A stretch of DNA of 64,000 nucleotides from Catonella morbi ATCC 51271 (GCF_000160035.2 NZ_KI535367.1:603606-667605); one strand, 5' to 3'; shown: positions 54,613 through 63,259, numbered from the stretch's first letter. Translations and numbers: made by a program. The notes: a model not told the origin generated them from the letters alone.

Positions 54613-54627
54613 TTAAACACTGTTTAA
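54613..54627. promoter_or_regulatory. Palindrome upstream of parA
   Basis: TTAAACA-C-TGTTTAA, a perfect 7-1-7 inverted repeat close to the parA ribosome binding site. Candidate operator; it is not the parS consensus. Confidence 0.45.
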
Positions 54628-54710
54628 AGTTCACTTCTTTTAACTTCACTACTAACTTATAATCATATCATAAATTCAGGGAATAATCTAGTGGCAAAGC
54701 TAAAAATCGG

Positions 54711-54773
54711 TTCTGCTCGGTACTACCCCATCCAAATACAAAAACACCTGCCGAAACAGGTGTAAAGTTTTAA
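54711..54773 (-). repeat. Duplicated terminator region, copy 1
   Basis: A 63-bp sequence about 85% identical to 55579-55641. It contains the hairpin ACACCTG-CCGAAA-CAGGTGT (54744-54763), followed on the minus strand by TTTTTG, and serves as terminator of the gene ending at 54817. Confidence 0.85.
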
Positions 54774-54816
54774 TAATTACTCACTTTTCATATCACATCA
54801 GATATCACTCTTAACA

Positions 54817-55461
54817 CTAAGCTTTCCATTTCAGTTTATTGATTTTTAAGATTCTTATTCCCACAATTATCAGTATTAAAGCAAACAGGATTCCGGTACC
54901 ATATATATTTATATTAAAACCAATCAAAACATACATAGATACACGACAAAACATATTTATTAAAATAGCGATAACTAAATATAATTTTTTTCTGTTAACT
55001 AAAAACCCGTTCCAGATTAAAACAGATAATTCTATATTAAGTAATATCAGAAAAATTCCTTCCAATATTCCCAAACCGCCAGATATAAATGGTAAGCATG
55101 CAGTAATTTCATCTAACATCCACAGGCCTTCATCCATTGTTAACGGCAGTCCCATAAAGAAACCTATTTTAATAAATAAGTTTAGAATTATCATAAAAGA
55201 AAAACCAAGTCCAAATAATATAGGTTCATATATCATTTCACTATTTTTGACTAAATATTTTTTAAATAAAAATCTAAAACTTTCTGAAAGTATACTTATA
55301 GTTATAATAATAAGACCCATAAATATCTCATTATTGATAATTTCAGAATATAAGCTCACATAAAATATGAACAAAAATAAATATTTTCCTAAAAGTACAT
55401 TTGAAATAAAAAATGCCAGCAATCCAAGCAGAAATATATATGGGTATCTTAATTTTTTCAT
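54817..55461 (-). CDS. Seven-to-eight-helix membrane protein, degenerate YhfC-like
   Basis: A 214-residue very hydrophobic protein. SESFRFLFKKYL followed by FGLGFSFMIIL and ILEGIFLILLNIELSVLIWNGF resemble the three conserved segments of the YhfC glutamic-type intramembrane protease family (E-x-x-R, G-x-GHG and HIALS). Here the His residues appear as Phe and Asn (GFS, NIELS), so a catalytic function is doubtful. Start at 55461 follows AAGGAGGAATG. It is bracketed by two copies of the same terminator segment. AT-rich, accessory-looking. The family call is moderate. Confidence 0.5.
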   Translation of the reverse strand: MKKLRYPYIFLLGLLAFFISNVLLGKYLFLFIFYVSLYSEIINNEIFMGLIIITISILSESFRFLFKKYLVKNSEMIYEPILFGLGFSFMIILNLFIKIGFFMGLPLTMDEGLWMLDEITACLPFISGGLGILEGIFLILLNIELSVLIWNGFLVNRKKLYLVIAILINMFCRVSMYVLIGFNINIYGTGILFALILIIVGIRILKINKLKWKA

Positions 55462-55578
55462 CATTCCTCCTTCAAATAAAACAGTTTTTTCTATCTGTTT
55501 TCCCAATTTTACTATAATTCCTTACAAAGGTTATTATAAAATGATTATATATTTTTTCAATACTTTCTTTAATATCAA

Positions 55579-55641
55579 TTCTGTTCGATTCTGCCCCGTC
55601 TAAATACAAAAACACCTGCCGAAACAGGTGTAAGGTTTTAT
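55579..55641 (-). repeat. Duplicated terminator region, copy 2
   Basis: Second copy of the 63-bp element (hairpin at 55610-55630), acting as terminator of the gene ending at 55665. With copy 1 it flanks the YhfC-like gene in direct orientation. Confidence 0.85.
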
Positions 55642-55664
55642 TCTGTTGGTTTTACCATCATGCC

Positions 55665-56444
55665 CTACTCAAGAACATACACTTTTTTTCCATTAACAAT
55701 ACCCTCTTTCTTTTTTATTTTTGCTGATGAATCTACACAAAATGCAGGACGGATTCCATATAAACTAAACGCGTTACCTATGCTCACTGCGCCATCATAA
55801 GTTGCCGAAAATACAGCCGAAAAATATGAACCAACCGGCGTCCTAAGAAGCCAGCTCGTTGCTTCTCCTTGATGTACCCAGCTCGTTGCTTCTCCATTAT
55901 AGTAGCTTATCCTATTTTCTGTCTTATTGAAATAATCCAGTTTCTTGCCTTCATTTTCAAAATCAGAACCAAGTTCTTTTCTTGAAAGTAAAAATATATG
56001 CCTGTTTATATATTCAGTTTCATTACCTGAAAACCCTATTGCTTCCTTGCTATAAATTTCAATAGACGTATTCTTTATCAGGTGGTGAATTTCTTTAAGT
56101 GAGTTGTAATATTCACCATTTAGAAATCTATCAATCTCACTGTCTTTATAGTAGGAATTATATTCATTCACTCTTCTAAGTTCACTTAAAATTGACTCCC
56201 TTAAAAGAAGTGTACTTCCTGGTACATATTCATTAGCAATTACAAGAAATGGTACATACTTACCGTCTTCCTTTACATAAACCCGATAATCATCTTTTCC
56301 TTTGAAATTATTATATACAATGGAACTTATTGTATCTTTTCCTATAACCCCCTTATAAGCGATTAGACTAATAAAAGCTATCACTGTAAACAACAAGGTT
56401 ATGATAAAAACCTTACTTGTCAGTATTTTTTTTACTTTATTCAT
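55665..56444 (-). CDS. Membrane-anchored DUF6273-like protein
   Basis: A 259-residue protein with an N-terminal anchor (VFIITLLFTVIAFISLIAY) and an extracytoplasmic domain. IFLLSRKELG, SWLLRTPVG, ATYDGAVSIGNA and YGIRPAFCVD match the pattern of DUF6273 domains found in surface proteins of gut Firmicutes (SxxE...WxLRsp...gvRPa). A 9-residue in-frame tandem duplication, GEATSWVHQ/GEATSWLLR, is visible. Start at 56444 follows GGGAGGTGGAA. Function unknown. Confidence 0.65.
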   Translation of the reverse strand: MNKVKKILTSKVFIITLLFTVIAFISLIAYKGVIGKDTISSIVYNNFKGKDDYRVYVKEDGKYVPFLVIANEYVPGSTLLLRESILSELRRVNEYNSYYKDSEIDRFLNGEYYNSLKEIHHLIKNTSIEIYSKEAIGFSGNETEYINRHIFLLSRKELGSDFENEGKKLDYFNKTENRISYYNGEATSWVHQGEATSWLLRTPVGSYFSAVFSATYDGAVSIGNAFSLYGIRPAFCVDSSAKIKKKEGIVNGKKVYVLE

Positions 56445-56523
56445 TTCCACCTCCCAAATATAAGCTTTTTGAAATAATATTAGTTTGCAATAAATTTATC
56501 TAACATACATTTACACCTATTAT

Positions 56524-58122
56524 TCAAGCATTATTATTAGCAATTTTAAATATCTCTTCAAAAAAACCGGTGGCATCTATAGTTTCTCCCAGCTCCTTAA
56601 TATTCTTATAAACCCTTTTAACAGACTTGGCATTTGTATCAAAAGTGCGGCATCTGCTTATATCGGTAATAAAAGCTCTTATTATTGAACACATGTTTTT
56701 TACTTTTTCTTCATTAAATTTTACTATATATGAACTTATACTATCCGGAATTCTCTTTGATTTCAAGAAATAAAAATACGAGCTGGCAATAATTGGCATT
56801 TTTATCATAAAATCTTTCCACATTTCATCTTCACTTAATTCCTCATCTAATGCCAGTAGTGCTTCATCATATAATTTTTCGACAACATCAACCTTGATTA
56901 AATCTGTATTTTGCTCAACAGTCATTGAATTACATACAATACAATAAAATGCCATTATATTTTTACACTTAATTATGTATTTATCAAAAATATTCTTGAT
57001 ATACATAGCATTATAACCTACATACTCTTCATAACTACCTTCTGAATCTTTCCATTCAAAAAAATATCCAAAATTTGGATACACAAAATTTAATGTGTAC
57101 TGTTCAATATATTCTTTACGCCAGTTACTATTTATCAAAAGTAGCGTTATTATGTTTATTACAATACTAATAATCACAGTACAGTTACAATGTCCAATGT
57201 CTTTAATATATCCTACCAGCACACCTGTTAATACTATAAAAATTACTGACAATTTTTCTTTTGCCTTCATAAGTACTAATTCATTATCATAAAATGAACA
57301 AAAACTACCTTTTTTGCATTTTAAAATACCTGATAATTTCCTCTTGTTGATTAGCATCTTGTAATCATTCAATAAAAATGAAAGATTTTGAAGCATGCTA
57401 GATTCATCTGTTTGTTTTATTATCAATAATCCATTATTATTACCAAAAACAGCATTCAAGCTATGTAGCATTTTAAACTCATTTTTATCGCTAGAAAATC
57501 CAACTTTCCAGACCCTCACTAGAGCAATAATGTTTAAAAATAAATTAAATATAATTATTATAAAATATATTCCCATTAATAAACGCTTTAGCTGAATTTC
57601 CTCACTTATGCCTAAAATCAAAAATATAATAATAGTAATAACACTTGTTAAGCTAATCTGTAAAAACAGCTTTCCCATTTTATAGTTCTTAATAACATCT
57701 TCTTTGGTGAAAAATAAATAGTATTTTTTAGGAGAAAGTGTTGCAATAAATATAATTGCAGTTATTGTTATTGCATTTAATGATAATACAATTCCTTCAA
57801 GCCCATGCTCAAATGTTGTTGTTATAAGTCTATTAAATAACTCATTATCCTGCTTTACCACTACTATAAATATAGTAACTCCCAAATACAGATATACCCC
57901 AAAAAAATAATAAAACAATAGTATATTAGCAAAATTCTCTATTCTATTACTATAACTCGTAGTAAGCGCAGAATTCTCCTTCATTATATATGAAAGAGTG
58001 CTTTTCATTTTTATTTCTCCACGCTTAAAACCTCCTTTATTTTCCTCTATAAAGCTAGTATAAACAAAAGCCACAATTAAAGCTAATGTGAAAAGTATAT
58101 TAATAAAACTAAACATAACCAT
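56524..58122 (-). CDS. Unrecognised 532-residue membrane protein in the restriction island
   Basis: Six or seven membrane segments: near residues 5-25, 68-90, 107-130, 152-175, 184-207 and a pair near 285-330. A soluble C-terminal half (~200 residues) follows, rich in acidic and aromatic residues, with KDSEGSYEEYVGYNAMY and LALDEELSEDEMWKDF. I recognise no family. Its start lies 14 bases after the stop of the HsdR tail, with GGGGG 10 bases upstream of the ATG, so it is in the restriction operon. An accessory defence role is possible but purely contextual. Confidence 0.65.
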   Translation of the reverse strand: MVMFSFINILFTLALIVAFVYTSFIEENKGGFKRGEIKMKSTLSYIMKENSALTTSYSNRIENFANILLFYYFFGVYLYLGVTIFIVVVKQDNELFNRLITTTFEHGLEGIVLSLNAITITAIIFIATLSPKKYYLFFTKEDVIKNYKMGKLFLQISLTSVITIIIFLILGISEEIQLKRLLMGIYFIIIIFNLFLNIIALVRVWKVGFSSDKNEFKMLHSLNAVFGNNNGLLIIKQTDESSMLQNLSFLLNDYKMLINKRKLSGILKCKKGSFCSFYDNELVLMKAKEKLSVIFIVLTGVLVGYIKDIGHCNCTVIISIVINIITLLLINSNWRKEYIEQYTLNFVYPNFGYFFEWKDSEGSYEEYVGYNAMYIKNIFDKYIIKCKNIMAFYCIVCNSMTVEQNTDLIKVDVVEKLYDEALLALDEELSEDEMWKDFMIKMPIIASSYFYFLKSKRIPDSISSYIVKFNEEKVKNMCSIIRAFITDISRCRTFDTNAKSVKRVYKNIKELGETIDATGFFEEIFKIANNNA

Positions 58123-58136
58123 AAATTGTCATCCCC

Positions 58137-58598
58137 CTAAGCCGCTACATTTCTGTTTACCTTCTCTATAGCCCTCCTTATTCCCTGCCAAATCTCCATA
58201 TCAGTAAATATTTCCGTAATGCTTCCCCTGTCTGTAAATGGCGGTTCTTGTAATACAGATAAGTCCTTCATCATTCCATTGTGCACAATATATTCCACGA
58301 TTTGATTTACAAAGTAAATTTGTCTACTGTCAAGATTAGTATTTGTCAGGTATTCCGAGAATGCCTCTTTGGCAGCATTCATATCAAGCCCCGTTATTTC
58401 ACGCACAAATTCACCCAAAGGTTTTGCTCCAAATTCCCTCTCATAATCTTCTTTTGTTCCTACTTCATTCCAGAGAATTTCTTCTAATATCTCAATATCC
58501 GAAGCAGTTAAAGGCTTATTGGTCTTAAGCTTAGCAATGACAAGATGATCTTCGTGTTGCCTGATGTAATGTTCTGCTTTTTCCTTATAGTTTTTCAA
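58137..58598 (-). CDS. Type I restriction enzyme R subunit, C-terminal fragment
   Basis: Residues MKNYKEKAEHYIRQHEDHLV to the end (EIWQGIRRAIEKVNRN) are the C-terminal EcoEI-type domain of HsdR, including LDSRQIYFVNQIVEYIVHNG. It is in the same frame as the large hsdR upstream and separated only by a TAG and 17 codons, so it is the tail of a broken gene. The in-frame TTG at 58598 could allow separate translation, but no good ribosome binding site is seen. See the hsdR entry. Confidence 0.75.
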   Translation of the reverse strand: MKNYKEKAEHYIRQHEDHLVIAKLKTNKPLTASDIEILEEILWNEVGTKEDYEREFGAKPLGEFVREITGLDMNAAKEAFSEYLTNTNLDSRQIYFVNQIVEYIVHNGMMKDLSVLQEPPFTDRGSITEIFTDMEIWQGIRRAIEKVNRNVAA

Positions 58599-58649
58599 GT
58601 CATCATTCTCAAGCTCAGCTTCCTTCCATTCGATTGACAGTAATTCATC

Positions 58650-61484
58650 CTAAAAAATAGTATCATAATAGATATTGGATTTCGGAATATATTTCATCAA
58701 ATCACGCAATTTTTCTCTGATTTCCTCAAATTCATTAATTCCTGCATTATCAATATAATCTGTATTCAGAAGCTTTTTTATATAGTCGGCCTTTACCTGA
58801 ACCTCAGGAATATTGGCAATTTTGGAAATATCCTTTATTCGTTTATAAAGGTCGCTGCGCGCCCTTGTATATTTCTTCCCTACTAAATAAGCCAGTTCGA
58901 TTCCATACATAAGTGCATCAAAACGAACGGCACCGGCCTCATCACCATCCGGCAGTATAAGAGGTGCCAGTTCTTCGCGCACAACCAAGGTATCTTCATA
59001 GGTAAGTGTCTGATAATTTATTTCTTCAGAATACATTTCAACACACTCCAAATGCTGTCTTACTGCAAAATTATCCTTATTCAGTTCACTTACCTTGCCA
59101 CTCATTTGTCTAACCAGCTCATTCCTATACGCAATCAACCTTTCAGTTTGATATTCAATGCTCTGCAATTTATATGATATCTCAAATTTAAGGTTAAATA
59201 TAGCTCCTTGAAGTGCAAGTGTATTTGCTGTTGCATTTCCTTTGCTCATCCTGAAAAACTCAAAGTTCCCACAAAAGTCAAAGATATAAAACTTCTGTTT
59301 ATCCTCACCATCTAGGAGCTCAGGACATAATCTGGTACCCCTGCCTATCATCTGCCAGAATTTTGCCTTACTCATTACATTTTTAAAAAATACGAGATTC
59401 AATATCTCAGGCACATCTATACCTGTATCAAGCATATCTACAGATATTGCAATCTGAGGCATTTTCTTAGGATCAGAGAACTCATCTATTGCTTTTTGAG
59501 AAAACTTAATATAATTATCAATTACATTTGCATAATTAGGCAAATGTGGATATTCCTTATTAAAAACCTCGTAGATTTTCTCAGCATGTTCGTGATTTTT
59601 TGCGAAAATAATGGTCTTACCAAGCTTCTGTCCGTATTCAATTTTAATACCCTCTGTCATTAGTATATGCAACACCTGTTTTATGGTATCTTCGTTAAAA
59701 ACCCAGGTATTTATGGCTGATGAACTTATTGCTTCCGGCAAATCACCATTTTCATTTTCAAAAGTTTGCTCGTAAATTTCTTTGTCTGTTTCTGACAATT
59801 CATCATATACAATTCCACGTTCAATGAATTTTAGTTTGGACTCTACCGAAATATAGTCTACAAGATATCCATCTTTTACAGCCTGTGCCAAATCATAGCC
59901 GTATGTAGGTACACCATTCTCCAGCTCAAAGATCTCATAAGTATTCTTATCAATCTCATCTTTAGGTGTAGCTGTTAGTCCAACAAGAGGAGAATCAAAA
60001 TAGTTAAATATATCCTTGTATTTATTATAAATAGACCTGTGAGCTTCATCGCAGATTACCAAGTCAAAATGTCCGCAGGTAAAAAGTTTGCCCTCACTAT
60101 CATTTACTTCATCAATACAATGCATCATAGTCTGATATGTAGAAAAGACGCAATGCGCATTATAATTATCCTTTTCTTCTACAAGGTTAGTACAGGATAG
60201 ACTGGGCAATAAGTTTACAAAATTCTTTTTTGCCTGTGTAACAAGTGCATTCCTATCCGCAAGAAAAAGAATGTTCTTTATCCAACCGGCTTTTAATAAA
60301 ATATCACATAAAGCAATCACCGTTCTTGTTTTGCCTGAACCGGTAGCCATAACAAGTAAGGCTTTTCTTCTGTTTTTTTCGTCAAAACTCCTGCAAACGG
60401 CTTTAATCGCACCTTCCTGATAATAGCGTCCTGCAATATTTTTATCCACAAACACGTCTTTAAGACTTGTTCTCATGGTAAGTAAATTAAACCATTTCTC
60501 CAAGTCTCTTTTTGAATATATTACAGAACATTTTCTTTCAGGATATTGTCCATCAATAATACGGGTTTCAAATCCGTTCGTAAGGAAGATTACCGGTCTT
60601 CTATTGTATTTCTTCTCCACAGCATCTGCATATGACTTAGCCTGTTGCCTTCCTTTTGCAACATCTTCACAGGTACGCTTTGCCTCAATAATAGCGAGCG
60701 GGCAGTGTCTGTCATCATATAGCACATAGTCAGCCCTCCATGTATCATCGCTTTCCGGCATTCCTTCTAACCAAACCTCATTAATCCAGTTTCTGCCCTC
60801 TTCCCAGCCTGCATCTCTAAGCATAGAGTCAATATAGAGTTTCCTTGTCCTAAATTCACTTAATTTAAGAGGTTTAGGAGAATAAGTCTGCTCATTTTCC
60901 TGTCTTCTTATTGACAGTTTTTCCTTAAGTGATTTATTTTCTTCCATGAGCTTCTTTAAGTCAAGCTCCTGCATGGCAGATTTCTCAATTTCTCTTTCCA
61001 GTTCCTCTTTTATGCTTTTTACCGGTGATTCCCGGTTTTCCATCTTCTCAATATTTGAAATAATAAGATTCTTGTCAAAAGAACGTTCTTCATATTTATC
61101 AGCAAAACAATATGCGATATAGTCAAGATAAATAAACAAATTCTCGAGACAAAGCATTGCCTCATCCATTCCAAGTTTCTTTTTATTATTATGTGCTGTC
61201 TTGTTGCCGGTTATCCGTATGTAGTCCATTCGTTTCCACAAATCATATCCAACAATTTGCTTATAGTCTTCTGAGTCCATCAAACTATATAGATTGTCCT
61301 TATATGGCATTTCTAACGCATCATCAACGGAATACATCCATTTTACTGCAAATTCCATTGCCCTGCGGCTATTGATTATACTAGCCTCCGGATCTATAAT
61401 GATTATCTTTTCTGCAGAAATTGCGACATCTGCAAAATCCTTAAATTTAGGTTCAGTTTTTAGGTAATCAAAGTTAGTTATCAT
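58650..61484 (-). CDS. hsdR: Type I restriction enzyme R subunit, truncated by an amber codon
   Basis: A 944-residue piece of HsdR. Order: DUF4145-like N-terminal part (SRRAMEFAVKWMY, ITGNKTAHNN), nuclease domain (DYVLYDDRHCPLAIIEAKR, the D...ExK core), SF2 motor with ATGSGKTRTVIAL, ICDEAHRSIYNKY, LTATPKDE and MIGRGTRLCPEL. It ends at TAG (58652-58650); reading past it in the same frame gives DELLSIEWKEAELEND and then the C-terminal domain, ~1115 residues in all. The stop is thus most likely a nonsense mutation. AGGGAGAAAAAGT precedes the ATG. Nuclease and motor are intact, but the tail that docks to the methylase complex is lost unless read through. Confidence 0.9.
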   Translation of the reverse strand: MITNFDYLKTEPKFKDFADVAISAEKIIIIDPEASIINSRRAMEFAVKWMYSVDDALEMPYKDNLYSLMDSEDYKQIVGYDLWKRMDYIRITGNKTAHNNKKKLGMDEAMLCLENLFIYLDYIAYCFADKYEERSFDKNLIISNIEKMENRESPVKSIKEELEREIEKSAMQELDLKKLMEENKSLKEKLSIRRQENEQTYSPKPLKLSEFRTRKLYIDSMLRDAGWEEGRNWINEVWLEGMPESDDTWRADYVLYDDRHCPLAIIEAKRTCEDVAKGRQQAKSYADAVEKKYNRRPVIFLTNGFETRIIDGQYPERKCSVIYSKRDLEKWFNLLTMRTSLKDVFVDKNIAGRYYQEGAIKAVCRSFDEKNRRKALLVMATGSGKTRTVIALCDILLKAGWIKNILFLADRNALVTQAKKNFVNLLPSLSCTNLVEEKDNYNAHCVFSTYQTMMHCIDEVNDSEGKLFTCGHFDLVICDEAHRSIYNKYKDIFNYFDSPLVGLTATPKDEIDKNTYEIFELENGVPTYGYDLAQAVKDGYLVDYISVESKLKFIERGIVYDELSETDKEIYEQTFENENGDLPEAISSSAINTWVFNEDTIKQVLHILMTEGIKIEYGQKLGKTIIFAKNHEHAEKIYEVFNKEYPHLPNYANVIDNYIKFSQKAIDEFSDPKKMPQIAISVDMLDTGIDVPEILNLVFFKNVMSKAKFWQMIGRGTRLCPELLDGEDKQKFYIFDFCGNFEFFRMSKGNATANTLALQGAIFNLKFEISYKLQSIEYQTERLIAYRNELVRQMSGKVSELNKDNFAVRQHLECVEMYSEEINYQTLTYEDTLVVREELAPLILPDGDEAGAVRFDALMYGIELAYLVGKKYTRARSDLYKRIKDISKIANIPEVQVKADYIKKLLNTDYIDNAGINEFEEIREKLRDLMKYIPKSNIYYDTIF

Positions 61485-61551
61485 ACTTTTTCTCCCTTGA
61501 TGCTGATTATTTATGCTATAAGGTTTTGTCGGTAAATATAATGCTATTATA

Positions 61552-62589
61552 TCAAATTTTATAATACTTTTGCACTACAACTTTTGATTTGTCGACTTGT
61601 TTGCAGAAACCAATAAACTCCTTTTGAAGTTCCATCGGTGGAATTATCTGTTTATATGCCTTCATAATTGCCGTGTTTAAGTTTGGCTGCGTTCCTGCTG
61701 GAGCTATAGCTCTAAAGTGTTCTGTCATTTGATTTAACGCCTGCAATAAAAAAACTTTATCAATTCTTTCATCTATGTCTTCCATTGCAAGCCAACCATC
61801 GTGTATACATCCATCAAATGTAATAATTCTTGCAAAGCCTAATGACACACCGCAGTTTGCAAATATAAGGCTTCCTGCCTTAACCAAACGACTTTTCTTT
61901 ACGCCCTCCTTAATAATGTGTTCCTTCGTTGAATTTAAGTATATACTCTCACCATCTGTTACATCTCCAATTTTAATCCATGGAACATCTCCGCCCAAAT
62001 AACTCTCTATCGGTCTTGGAGATCCACCACGAACTATGGTGCAAAGTTCACCTAACGGTTGAGAATACCATTTTTTATCATTGATATTAATATCTCCAAA
62101 CATCTCGACAAATCGGGCTTTAATGAGGTTGTCTAATGATATAATCTCTTTTCTTCTTGCTTCAATAATTTTTTCACATTTTCCAAGAATATCTACTATT
62201 TTTGCCTGTATCTCTATAGATTCTAAATTAAATTCTTCTCTCTTATAATCTTTAAAATAAATGTGTGGAATTGTAGCCCCAGTATAATATTTCTCTAATT
62301 TCATATACCTAACAACATAAAATAAGTATTTAGGCAAAATATTTTCTTTGGGTATTAAATATTGCATTGTACCAATAACGGAAGATTTCGCAGGATGTAA
62401 CGTAGTTCTTCCAATTCCTGCCCCGTCTTTAATTACTGCAACATATGGATTTTCTTGGTGATAAAAATCTACATTGCCAATATAGCCAGATGCCCCATAA
62501 ATAGGATAATCACCTGTCTTATCTGTAACATCCACTTGCTTAATATTTGATGTACCTCTCACACACACTTCCTCAAGTTTTACTCTCAT
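61552..62589 (-). CDS. hsdS: Type I restriction specificity subunit HsdS, short C-terminus
   Basis: A 345-residue DNA-recognition subunit. Two target-recognition domains: TRD1 (VKLEEVC...PIYGASGYIG, ~1-110) with the helical spacer (AKIVDILGKCEKIIEARRKEI, ~128-160), and TRD2 (SQPLGELCTIVRGGSPRPIE...VPWIKIGDV, ~180-320). The distal helix begins (KEFIGFCKQVDKSKVVVQK) but stops at YYKI, about 15-20 residues before the usual end (LETLKKSLMQ-type). It lies before hsdR in the same direction; hsdM is not in the window. A second tyrosine recombinase 700 bases upstream hints at specificity switching. Confidence 0.88.
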   Translation of the reverse strand: MRVKLEEVCVRGTSNIKQVDVTDKTGDYPIYGASGYIGNVDFYHQENPYVAVIKDGAGIGRTTLHPAKSSVIGTMQYLIPKENILPKYLFYVVRYMKLEKYYTGATIPHIYFKDYKREEFNLESIEIQAKIVDILGKCEKIIEARRKEIISLDNLIKARFVEMFGDININDKKWYSQPLGELCTIVRGGSPRPIESYLGGDVPWIKIGDVTDGESIYLNSTKEHIIKEGVKKSRLVKAGSLIFANCGVSLGFARIITFDGCIHDGWLAMEDIDERIDKVFLLQALNQMTEHFRAIAPAGTQPNLNTAIMKAYKQIIPPMELQKEFIGFCKQVDKSKVVVQKYYKI

Positions 62590-62607
62590 TACTATCCCTA
62601 CAAATCC

Positions 62608-62780
62608 GAATTTGCAAATAACAAAGCTGACATTTTAATATGATTTTTCAATTTACAGCTTCAAATGATAGATTTCTAAGCGAGCGCATTAGGTTTTTCG
62701 CAGAAAAACCGGAGCGAGTCTGAAATACTATCATTCGAAGCGTCAATTTTGTTAAATTGCAAATCCAAATTTGCAAATTC
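62608..62780. repeat. Nested palindromic element upstream of hsdS
   Basis: Outer arms GAATTTGCAAAT (62608-62619) and its complement (62769-62780), middle arms of ~20 bp (62658-62676 / 62722-62741, GCTTC-AATGATAG), and an inner hairpin GGTTTTTC-GCA-GAAAAACC (62692-62710) flanked by GCGAGCG and AGCGAG. It resembles a MITE or REP-type element. It separates the doc remnant from hsdS. Confidence 0.65.
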
Positions 62781-62812
62781 CTGCAAGAGATAACTTATAC
62801 CAGATTCCATAT

Positions 62813-62977
62813 CTATTTTTGATGTTCAATAACCCAATTCAGTAATCCTTCATAGTTCTGTTTGCCTGCTGCCACATCAAAAATTGTCTCGTATAACTCT
62901 TTTTGAGTATACGAAAGCTCTATCCCATTTAATGCAAGAAAAACCAGCATTGTATGAACTCCTATCCTTTTATTACC
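62813..62977 (-). pseudogene. doc: Remnant of a Doc/Fic-type toxin (3' end only)
   Basis: Minus-strand reading gives GNKRIGVHTMLVFLALNGIE and on to LLNWVIEHQK and a stop. GNKR is the end of the Fic/Doc catalytic motif HxFx(D/E)GNKR, and the rest is the standard Doc C-terminus. Everything before GNKR (some 75-85 residues, including the catalytic His) is absent, replaced by the phd 3' end in another frame with a TGA directly before. So the toxin is decapitated by deletion and must be inactive. Confidence 0.8.
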
Positions 62978-63204
62978 TCATACGCTTCCTTATTCTGTGC
63001 TATAAGCCTCTTTGAGATACTGAGTACATCATCATCAGATGCAACAATATCATCACTAGCTTTACTGAAATCAATAATAAGATATCTTGGTACATTGTTT
63101 TTTAATATTACAGCTGAACCCTTCTCGTCTACAAGTCTTGCTACTTTTGAAAAATTCTGATTCGCTTCGGAAATAGAAACTATTGTATTTGTATCTATAG
63201 TCAT
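62962..63204 (-). CDS. phd: Phd/YefM-type antitoxin
   Basis: An 80-residue antitoxin: TNTIVSISEANQNFSKVARL is the DNA-binding N-terminal part, KGSAVILKNNVPRYLII the Phd signature. The C-terminal toxin-binding tail is present but ends EVIKG, at the deletion joint with the doc remnant. GGGAGGTTTATAT precedes the ATG. With the toxin destroyed, the antitoxin persists as an orphan, which could still repress its promoter or neutralise a related Doc. Confidence 0.85.
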   Translation of the reverse strand: MTIDTNTIVSISEANQNFSKVARLVDEKGSAVILKNNVPRYLIIDFSKASDDIVASDDDVLSISKRLIAQNKEAYEVIKG

Positions 63205-63230
63205 ATATAAACCTCCCTATCTTTTTCTAT

Positions 63231-63259
63231 AGTATATATAAATATTAGGATAATTCCAA
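63231..63259 (-). promoter_or_regulatory. Promoter of phd
   Basis: Minus strand TTGGAA (63259-63254), 17-base spacer, TATACT (63236-63231). GGAATTATCC in its -35 region is an imperfect palindrome suited to Phd autoregulation. Confidence 0.6.

Noticed and set aside
52928-54700. parS site near parAB
   Set aside because: No match to TGTTTCACGTGAAACA or a close variant was seen; the palindrome before parA has a different sequence.
58599-58652. Programmed frameshift joining the two hsdR parts
   Set aside because: Both parts are in the same frame with a TAG between, so no shift is needed; a nonsense change explains the data.
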